A stretch of 64,000 nucleotides of DNA, taken from contig OY997591.1 of assembly GCA_963921825.1 (NCBI GenBank), forward strand, positions 30,773,825-30,837,824. Reading direction: 5' to 3'. The DNA is from Erodium maritimum. Lineage: Eukaryota > Streptophyta > Magnoliopsida > Geraniales > Geraniaceae. This document shows positions 56,138 through 64,000 of this stretch, in pieces (within the stretch, counting starts at the first letter, position 1; the number at the start of each line of letters is the position of its first letter). The notes under the pieces were generated by a model. It saw only the letters and a program-made list of their open reading frames with translations. It ran no database searches and had not been told where the DNA came from. The translations under genes and the position numbers were made by a program.

Positions 56138-59100
56138 TCACATGTCCTTTTCTAGGATTTCCCGCATCATAGTCAATGGAATAAGTCCTTCAGCTCGAAT
56201 AGCATTTTTATTTTCTTCTGGGCTGAAGAAAAAGAGTGTGGGCAAGCCTCGCACCTGACAGATGTGGCGTATCAAATGCACATACGAATCCATTAAAAAC
56301 AAATAGAATTCTCGGTCCCAAAGTAAGTACAGTTTCATGTTTTCCTTGCTTTGGTGTAACATATTCTCAATGACACAATCTGATAAAAACTAGATACTAA
56401 TGAATCTGATAATACTAAGTTACCTGCATGTCACGAGCAAACTCATACTCATCATCTGTGTCAACCTTAACAATTAACAAATTGTCTTCATACTCCACGG
56501 CAAGCTGTAACAACACATTATTTCGAGGTTACTCTCCAGTTTAGCTCAATCAGCTACTCTCCGTATTAGAGTGCAGAAAGAACATGGACAAAGCAATGTT
56601 GCAATGTAACACCAATTTTATGTGCCCTGATAACTAAAGAAACAAGGGGCGAGATAAAAATAAAAAATTCCTTAAATCGCCATTAGTAACTTGTTTAATT
56701 CTTTTCCAAGTTCACATTAATTTTGAACAAACTAAAAAACCTGAATTCAGTACAGTTCTATAGTAATCTCAATCAAAATTACCTTCTAAGAAATCTAATC
56801 AAATTTGGCCATATGTGTTTAACAGCAACGAACCTCATAATAAAAAATAACTCTACATCATGGAGAAAATTAACATAAGATGGACAGCTCTGTAGAATAT
56901 TTGGAAATTATAGTGACATGAACATAGATGTAACAATACATTTGGAAAACAAAAATTTCCAACAAAAGAAACGAGGGGTAACACCGATTCCCAACCTTTT
57001 TGAACCTTTGTTTATCACATCCTAACTTATGCAACCTTCAGTTATCACTTCCTAGCTCAAAAAAAAATTCTTTTTTACAATTCCTAACCCAAACGTGGTA
57101 TTTATTTACAATTCCTAACTGCGAAAAAACTACTTTTTGTAGTAAAAAAGAAAACTGAAGGTCACATAAGTTAGGACGTGATAACTGAAGGTTGAAGAGG
57201 GTTAGGAAAAAACGTTTTTCCAAGACACGACTTACCTACACATTCAAGATGAATAGCAGACCTAATTTTGGTACCAATAGGTTCAATATACTCTGATGCA
57301 GTTAGCAACATGATTGTTGTGGATAAAGCATTTACACTGGTTCTCACATATTGTCATGATTTAAAGTTTAGTTCAACATACACAGACTGCAAAGAAAAAT
57401 GACGTTCAAAATTTCACTACATCCCCTCCAACATAACAGAAAAGTTTATGGGACATCAGGAGAAAATGAAATGGCAGATTCATTTCTATTTTTTTGATGT
57501 CTTGTCACAAAATTCCTAATATTTTTTATAAAACATTCCAGGATTATACAAATTGGTATCGGTTCAAGATTCCCCATTCACCTACTATTTAGGAAGGATG
57601 AGCATTACATAACAAATAGCGGATGCATCATGCAGTCATTCAACTGCACTTTTTTTTAACAGGGAAAATTTTATCAGGCTAAATCATAGATGAACAAAGA
57701 GGAAAGGGTTGGTGGAATACCCAACCCACTGAAATCCCATTCAGCATAAGAACAGGCATCTTGAGCTGAGCGATAAGTTACCCTATTCATTGAATGACTA
57801 GCAAAGAAGATAGAAGCATTTTGTATCTCTCTACTCAAGGACTTAAAATCCTCAATGAAAAGACTTAAGGAGGATGAAGCAAGTCGGCGAGTTCATTGCT
57901 TCTACCACCTATTTTCAATCAGATTCAAAAGTAATGTTGGACCGACCTTCCTCCTTAGCCCATAAAAGGCATTCATTGATCCCACAATAGCTTTCGGAGA
58001 CAAAATCCCCGAAATGGCATTCATTCCAGCAGCAATAAAGGATTATCTACTAAAGAAAGTATGGTGCTAGTATTAAAGAGAAAATTCTCATAGGGCATCT
58101 GAAACGCAGGTAGGAACGACTAGACAATTGGCCAAAAAAGGGAGATTCGTCTGAATGAATGGCACAGACAAAAGAGAATTGGTGGGTGATCGGGGGCATC
58201 CGAGCGGGCTAGACGAGACGTGGACTGTACGAGCGAATAGTTCGCATCCTTGGGTGAATCTGCAATAGTAACGCAAGGTATCCAATGTCGTGCTACCAGG
58301 TGGAAGAAATTAAAATAAATCAAAAAGACTAAGAGGGATAAACATCATATTTTTGCCCAATAGCATATAAGTACCCCTTCAAACATCCATATTCTCACAC
58401 AGTAAAAATATCATCCAACCTACATTCAATCCTCTCAAATTTCACTCTCGCAATAGATTTTTTCAACCAAATAATTGATGAACAAACCCACTCTCCTTAG
58501 ATTTGGGAGATGATTTTCCTGTTTTCGAATCTCAAAAGCAAATTCCCAATTTAATCTGAATTCTTATTACCGACCATCTCAACCCACAACCTTGTAAAAT
58601 TCTGAAAATATTATTGATGATACTGATAATCTTGATGTTTCAATACAATGAGAGCACCCCTTTATATAGGGTTTAACTCTATGCGAAATAGGAAATACTA
58701 ACACTACACAACATAGGAAATCTGACTTAACTAGAATAGGAAATACTTGTAAACTGGAAATAAACTAAACTCTAACACTCCCCCTCACGTGCAAATCCGA
58801 TAACGAGTCTTGCACGTGGACGAAGAATAAATTTCAAATTTCTTCATGTTGTTGCTTCACCACTATGATGTTGTTGCCGAAGACTAGATTTTTTTTTCAA
58901 CACTCCCCCTCACGTGTAGGTATGATCTTCTACACGTGGGCCATAGCAGGTCTGGACATCTGCATATGTACCGAAAACCACAGGGTGGAGGTGACAAACG
59001 GGACGATACCCAATAACGACTTTTTAAAGCCTAAGACGATCTGGAGCCATTGGCTCATACCCTGATTTTACGGACGCACGATTCAACTTCGAGCAATTAC

Positions 59101-61618
59101 ACCACATGGGAGCAAAACATCTTCACGCAAGTCGCATAACGACAATGCGAAACAACTTCAAGCAACTATGTCACATGACGCTGCAAAAATTTTCAAGCAA
59201 CGACGTCCCATAACGACGATGCGAAACAACTTCGAGCAACTACGTCGCATAACGACGGTGCGAAACTTTGAGCAACTACGTCGTATAACGACGGTGCAAA
59301 ACTTTGAGCAAAATGTGTGATTTTCAGTTTGAGTAAAATCACAAAAACCCTAGAATTAGAAAAATTGGAATGGAAGAAAACTGCTCGGAACGAATTCGCC
59401 GTGAACAGTACCCGATGAACAGTAAACGGTGAACAGTGATCAATATGAACAGCCCCCGATGAACAGTAATCGTCGTGAACAGTGCTTCGAATGAACAGTA
59501 CTCGCGGATGAACAGTGGAAATCCCGAACAATAATGCCTTGCCCACTAGCTAAATTATATATTAACGAGTGGGCAAAGCCATAACCCACGAAAATCTAAA
59601 CTATGATCAAAGAGGCTCTGATACCATGTAAAATTCTGAAAATATTATTGATGATACTGATAATCTTGATGTTTCAATACAATGAGAGCACCCCTTTATA
59701 TAGGGTTTAACTCTATGCGAAATAGGAAATACTAACACTACACAACATAGGAAATCTGACTTAACTAGAATAGGAAATACTTGTAAACTGGAAATAAACT
59801 AAACTCTAACAAACCTAAACCCATATCAACACTTCGACTTACCTATCCTTAGTTGAGCTTTGTTTTATTTGGTTTGTGGTCCCCAAGGATCCTTGCTTCT
59901 CTTCTTTAATACGTTAATTTGTTTCGCATAAAAAAACTCTGAAATGTCCATGCGCTTTCAATGACCAACCAGCATATTCACATCTTCACTTGATTTCTAA
60001 ACATCCACCAGGACAAACGCCTCGCGAGTTCATTGGTCAACAACTTGATCGACTTGGTCCATAGGAATGAAAAAAGGGAGAGCCTTTTAGGAACGTCATT
60101 GGCTTGTAGTTTCTTCACACCTGAAGGCTGCTTGCCGACTTTGTCCATAATCCGAACCAATGAAAGAATCATTGGGGGCTTGTCAATGTAAAGATGTGTG
60201 TGTTCAACTGTTGTTGGGACGAGTGTAAACACTTCCAACATAACGGAAGTTCTAATGACCAACTAAAGGCTCAAGCAGTGTGCAGAAAGAGTAAGACCAT
60301 GATTTCGTTTTGGAAGTATCGGTAGAGGCTCATGAAGGAGAAACAAAAATGTACAAACCGGTACTTTCTTGTTGCTTTAATCGAAACTAAGGGACGAGAC
60401 TAGATGAGGTCGGGTCCTTCACATCGTACGAGCAGGAGCCCTCTATTGAAGTGGGCCCCGAAGGACAGAAGACGGTCAAGGTGAGGAGTATAGGGAAGAA
60501 GAAGACGTCTATGTCACAAGAACAAGATGAGTTGGGCCAACACATTCCACAAATAGTAATGGCTCGAGATGATGCAACAAAAAGCATGGTCCAGATCAAG
60601 AAAGTGAGGCATCTATCCTATCAAAGCCAGAGACACATCGAGCATGTCGCCGGAAGATTTGGAAGAGCATCAACAACTTTTGCAAAACAAGAGGCAATCA
60701 ATCAAAAATATTACTCAAGTTGATCCAACCGCATATATAATGTATATACAATTCTAATTTATGCATTTGCAATTTGAGCTTATGTATTTTCAATACTCGT
60801 TTAAAAATATTTGCATTAATTTTAGATTGAGTGCAAACTTGTTTTTTTTTAATTCCATAATCACCTTTATTATTTATTTCCAATATATGTATTTGGAAGA
60901 AGCTGAGGTTCAATTCAATCATGACATATACAAACTAATCCTTGCATGCGAGAATCAATTCAACCATGACATACTTAATCTAAAGTGAATCAAAGCACTG
61001 CTTGGGAAGTTTTGGACATACCGTTTCGAGTAGTTGAGCCATCAAAGTACAGGGTCCACACCATGTGGCATAGAAATCAATGATAAGAGGTACATTTCTT
61101 TCTGCCTTCACCAGCTTCTGCACCTCTTCTGCTGTTAACTTTTGCTGCCCTCCCAAAACAACATATAGAGACATTAGCCAATAACTAGATTAAAAAAATT
61201 AACAGATCAGAACTCCAAAATGAAAACATTAATAAGTTCCCAAACAAGCTCTCCAATTTCCCCATTCAGAACTAATTCAAATTTCCACATTTTCTCATCA
61301 ACCAAACAAAGCAGAATGGGCAAACGAAGCTAACCCAGAAGATGAAATAGGAAATTAAAAACATACCACAACGTAATTGTCCTCAATATACTTTCCTCGA
61401 GGTGGTTTGCTGAGCAGCTTTCTCGGGGCATTTGAGAGTGACAACGGGGTGTTCTTGGCGGAATGAGATTGGGAGGTCGAAAAGAGATGACTTAGTTGAT
61501 GGGTTTTGAAGGAGGTGCGAGGAAGAGAGAGACATGGCAGAGGCGGGTGGAAAGGGGCGATGAGCGAGAAGGTGGAAGCGACTTGATGAGGCATGTGGGT
61601 CTGGAGCTGGAGTGCCAT
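56138..61618 (-). CDS. CITRX: Plastid thioredoxin CITRX / TRX z
   Basis: Four exons on the minus strand: 61367-61618, 61022-61144, 56424-56504 and 56138-56254. All junctions are in phase 0 with GT..AG introns of 222, 4517 and 169 bp. The 190-residue product has a Ser/Pro/His-rich transit peptide (about 1-70), KPPRGKYIEDNYV, then the thioredoxin fold with IIDFYATWCGPC (active site 112-116), VKVDTDDEYEFARDMQ, and VRGLPTLFF with the cis-Pro at 157; it ends LEKDM. Order, length and motifs match the Cf-9-interacting thioredoxin, known as TRX z, a component of the plastid-encoded RNA polymerase complex that binds the fructokinase-like proteins FLN1/2 and is needed for chloroplast gene expression. 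The ATG at 61618 is preferred over one 18 bases upstream because homologues start MAL. All exons are intact. Intron 2 is swollen by a MITE, an L1 remnant and a young LTR element. Confidence 0.93.
56991..57215. mobile_element. Foldback MITE in CITRX intron 2
   Basis: Two arms of about 75 bases are inverted copies: TATCACATCCTAACTTATGC on the left and its near-complement AAGTTAGGACGTGATAAC on the right. No coding. A target-site duplication is not obvious. Confidence 0.65.
57650..58010 (-). mobile_element. L1 3' remnant with RNase H-like domain, CITRX intron 2
   Basis: The minus-strand reading resembles the RNase H (RVT_3) tail of plant L1 proteins, with AIVGSMNAFYGLRRK, LFIEDFKSLSREIQNASIFF and NRVTYRSAQ, and ends in CCTGTTAAAAAAAAA at 57649-57657. 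It is 5'-truncated. A stop interrupts the block. It lies in the same orientation as CITRX. Confidence 0.5.
58011..58592. other. CITRX intron 2, unassigned part
   Basis: No element or coding motif is recognised between the L1 remnant and the LTR element. Confidence 0.4.
58593..59811 (-). mobile_element. Young non-coding LTR element in CITRX intron 2
   Basis: Two 185-bp LTRs (58593-58777 and 59627-59811) are identical by eye. The TSD is AACCT (58588-58592 and 59812-59816). On the minus strand the 5' LTR is followed at once by TGGTATCAGAGCCTC, an initiator-Met primer-binding site, and the 3' LTR is preceded by the polypurine tract GAGGGGGAG. The 849-bp interior has no coding frame, so it is a TRIM/LARD-like derivative, probably of Copia type. 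It looks whole for a non-coding element and is very recent, since no LTR difference is visible. It would need enzymes from another element. Confidence 0.9.
59150..59531 (+). repeat. Tandem motifs inside the young LTR element
   Basis: Imperfect units around CAACTACGTCGCATAACGAC occur at about 59090-59310, then eight TGAACAG words at about 59400-59520, spaced mostly 13-20 bases apart. Confidence 0.85.
59817..61021. other. CITRX intron 2, remaining part
   Basis: Two open frames of about 90 codons (59978-60262 minus and 60451-60723 plus) lack recognisable domains and I do not call them genes. The second is Lys/Gln-rich and may be a relic of an unidentified transposon or captured gene fragment. 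The splice donor of intron 2 is at 61021 (GTATGT on the minus strand). Confidence 0.4.
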
Positions 61619-61830
61619 TTTTGCCTCTACACCCAAAGACAGCTTAGGGGAAAGACTTTACAGGGGTTTTAGCAGATATGTTTAAAGTGTTGTTTGGACT
61701 CTTGGATAAGTTTATCCTTTAGTGAGAACTTCTCGGATGCACCGTTTAAGGATATCCCAATTAAGTTCAGCAATCCGGTTCTTCACTTCCTTCAAATGAA
61801 AATCAGTCCAAAATTGATATGGGCAGCGTA
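61619..61830 (-). promoter_or_regulatory. 5' UTR and promoter region of CITRX
   Basis: About 200 bases between the CITRX start codon and the hAT-type repeat. No clear TATA box or other element can be assigned. Confidence 0.4.
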
Positions 61831-62134
61831 TAGGGATGGTAAAATAACCCGAACTCGATGGATACCCGTCGTTTTTAATTGGATCGGATATTGTTTCAAT
61901 CGGGTAATGTATGACACGTTGATCGGGTACTGGTAGGGTTTGGGCTTACCCGACTAAGATTGGCAATGGGACGGGGACTCCATGCCTCGCCCCGCCTCGC
62001 CCTTGTCAAAATCATCATTTAATTCTCTGTACCCCTTCTTGCTTAAAAAATCCTTGCTTTGATCTTGTCCTATATGGGGCGGGGACGTCGGGTCCTCGTT
62101 GGGGTCGGTGCGCTTTTCCATCCTTATACCCAAC
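61831..62134. mobile_element. hAT-type MITE remnant hosting a second MITE
   Basis: It begins TAGGGATGGTAAAATAACCC, close to the end of the hAT element at 19271-20014, with CGGG/CCCG-rich text. A matching right end is not clear. The inner copy occupies 61955-62126. Confidence 0.5.
61955..62126. mobile_element. Short hAT-type MITE, nested
   Basis: Ends TAAGATTGGCAA and, inverted, TAAGGATGGAAA. The 8-bp flanks TACCCGAC (61947-61954) and TACCCAAC (62127-62134) match at seven of eight. 172 bp; subterminal CGGGG and GCCCCG words as in the larger relative. Confidence 0.65.
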
Positions 62135-62211
62135 CCGATCTTATAACATATATATTATCTGTATTAGTGATATATAATTTTAGGAAGGTAATGTTGTCTT
62201 GATGTATAATA

Positions 62212-63892
62212 TGTTGGGTCTCGAGGTAGGGTTGGAGATGAACCAACTCGCAGCGTAAAATCAATGAAAACCAAGAGACGATTAAAACCATGAAGCAACT
62301 AACAAGAATTCACAAGAGAAAAATTCAGCATTATTTCTTACCAAAACAAGAACACCGGGTAACGAATTATTGGCTTGAGTCTCCAAGACGCCTACGTATC
62401 CACATGGGAATCAAAGTCACGTAGTTCTTCTCTTTGAGGACTCAAGAACACAAAAATGGAGGTGGGAGCTTGCCTTGGCCGAAATTGCAAGGGAACGGAG
62501 GGAGAAGTTGTGTTTCCTATTCTTCTCTTGAGTTTGTTATGTTGAAAAAAGATGACTTAAACATAACAAACCCCATACTTGTCCAACTAAAGGCATGGGA
62601 CAAGCATGGTGACAAGTAGGGAGTAAATAGGACAAAGTATGGTTAGACAAGATGGGGTTAGGTGGTGAATCACCAACACCTTAATCCTTATCATGTTTAC
62701 TTAGTACTAATTAATAAAGACTTGATTAATTAGTTTCATGGGCATTGGTTGCATGGGCCTTTCATGGGCCTCTTGGAACATGGCTGGTGGCCATTTCCAA
62801 CGAGGTCCCATGATTCGCTCATCACCTCCAAGTCTTCCATACCAGAAATGTCCAACATTATCCGACACGATCAATCCCAAGACTCCAAGCATTGTCTTGA
62901 TTCGTAAAGTCCTATTCACTTACGGGCACATGACCCAAAACCCAGATTTGGTCATGTCCCGAGACAACTCCCTTTTGACCATTCTCCATAAATGTGTCAA
63001 TGAGTTTCACCCTCCGGTGACCCTTAGGTTTATGCATGTCAATAGGTCAACGTAAAATCCCATTTTACTTGATCCCATATAAGTGCCAACTAACGAGACT
63101 TTAGTATGGCCTGACACTACATAACGAATCGACCATGTCGATTTTAATCTTTCCATCGTCTACGACATTATCCTTTTATCTCCGATATCCTGATTGAGAT
63201 AAGGCATAGAGCTGCCATCCTTATTATTCTCAATCACTGTTCCTTGATATTTGAGATGATTGAATATATGACACCTAGTATCATGTGCATGACCATGCTA
63301 TTCTTTCAGCCACTCTCGATCAAGCGGCCGAGAACCGATATCTTTCTCATACCTCAGTATGAGGGATAAATCCCTTAGCCGTCTTTCGTGTCACTCATGT
63401 AGCCCGTTCCCAAGCCAATCTTGGCCGTTATGGAAGCCCTGTTACGGACAAGGTTAGGCTCAGGTCAAACTCAGTTGTTGACTACATAGCGGTCACAAAG
63501 ACTCATTGGTCTAAGGATACATGACAAGATACGACACTGAATATGTTCATGACTTAATCTATGGCACATATTCAGGGCGGATCGTCCAATATCATGTCCC
63601 ACATGATATCTATGATCAGACTCCGGAATCTCATTCCAATGACTAACATAACGTAAGCCATAAAGAGGCATCTTTCATACTAGTCGCTTCTAGTGAAGCT
63701 TTGTTGACTAGGGACACATCGAGTGTGATCTATCTCGATCTATGGTTCTATTCGCATTGTGAGCATAGATGAGAGCACACATCGATATATTACTCCAACA
63801 CATAAGTAATATAAAACCATTTTAATTTTATTGTTAACGATGATATATACATTTGGACATTTAGGATTGAACTACGGGCACTAAGACTAACA
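62212..63892 (-). mobile_element. Solo LTR, Angela-like Copia family, copy D
   Basis: The full LTR in reverse orientation, 1681 bp, with TSD TAATA (62207-62211 and 63893-63897). It lies just upstream of CITRX, about 0.6 kb from its start codon. Confidence 0.92.
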
Positions 63893-64000
63893 TAATATTG
63901 GTTGTAATATTCATTAATGTGATTTTATGATATGAGCTATCATTTATTTTTGTATGAGTTTTTTATAGTGCAAAAAAGATTTAATTTTTGGAGCATATGT

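Noticed and set aside
59193-59546. 117-codon minus-strand frame with repeated Ala/Phe/Val blocks
   Set aside because: It is the translation of the tandem motifs in the non-coding LTR element.
1-64000. A new defence system, biosynthetic cluster or other multi-gene system
   Set aside because: Only two intact host genes, unrelated in function, are visible; the rest is explained by known transposon classes or is unassigned non-coding sequence.

Overview
This window is intergenic, transposon-dense DNA from a flowering plant, most likely a eudicot. The evidence is a plastid thioredoxin with plant-type introns, an ARGOS/OSR growth-regulator gene, plant Copia and Ty3-type LTR elements, a plant L1 with an RRM-bearing ORF1, PIF/Harbinger, MULE and hAT DNA transposons, and AT-rich introns and spacers. 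I see no bacterial operon, CRISPR array, rRNA gene or true tRNA gene.

Only two host genes look convincing and intact. One is an intronless ARGOS/OSR-like gene (990-1289, +). The other is a four-exon gene for the plastid thioredoxin CITRX/TRX z (56138-61618, -), whose 4.5 kb second intron is full of mobile DNA. Everything else I can name is a transposon or a relic of one.

Layout. 0-2.6 kb: spacer, the ARGOS-like gene, a GC-rich patch. 2.6-9.7 kb: an old Copia body (-) split by two solo LTRs, a 3.4 kb Tat-like one and a 1.5 kb Angela-like one. 9.7-14.7 kb: a decayed MULE-type Ulp1 protease gene (+) abutting a PIF/Harbinger transposase relic (-). 14.7-18.5 kb: 3' portion of an Angela-like Copia element (-). 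18.5-22.9 kb: AT-rich spacer, a hAT-type MITE containing a SINE-like head, an L1-like 3' end with GC-rich sequence, and an AT-rich block. 22.9-31.4 kb: one two-LTR Angela-like Copia element with a perfect target-site duplication. 31.4-35.7 kb: CTT microsatellite, a DUF1985/Ulp1 fragment and a 5'-truncated second Copia family. 35.7-49.0 kb: a non-coding LINE-like element (-) into which an essentially full-length L1 (+, 37357-48810, 13-bp TSD) inserted; that L1 is itself split inside its RRM by a 2.9 kb Tat-like solo LTR. 49.3-53.2 kb: a PIF/Harbinger-type element carrying only a Myb/NAM-associated ORF, split by another Angela-like solo LTR. 53.2-56 kb: non-coding retro-like sequence and a MITE. 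56-62 kb: CITRX with intronic insertions. 62-64 kb: nested hAT MITEs and a further solo Angela-like LTR.

The main story is genome turnover. Six copies of one 1.69 kb LTR lie in 56 kb: three solo LTRs, one intact pair and one truncated element. Nesting plus target-site duplications gives a readable insertion order. I found no convincing new multi-gene system. The items most worth a second look are a hairpin in that LTR whose closing base pair co-varies between copies, the mismatch in haplotype between the two LTRs of one element, a young non-coding LTR element in the CITRX intron, the L1 with in-frame 98-codon repeats, and the ORF1-only Harbinger element. All calls come from reading the sequence; no database search was run.
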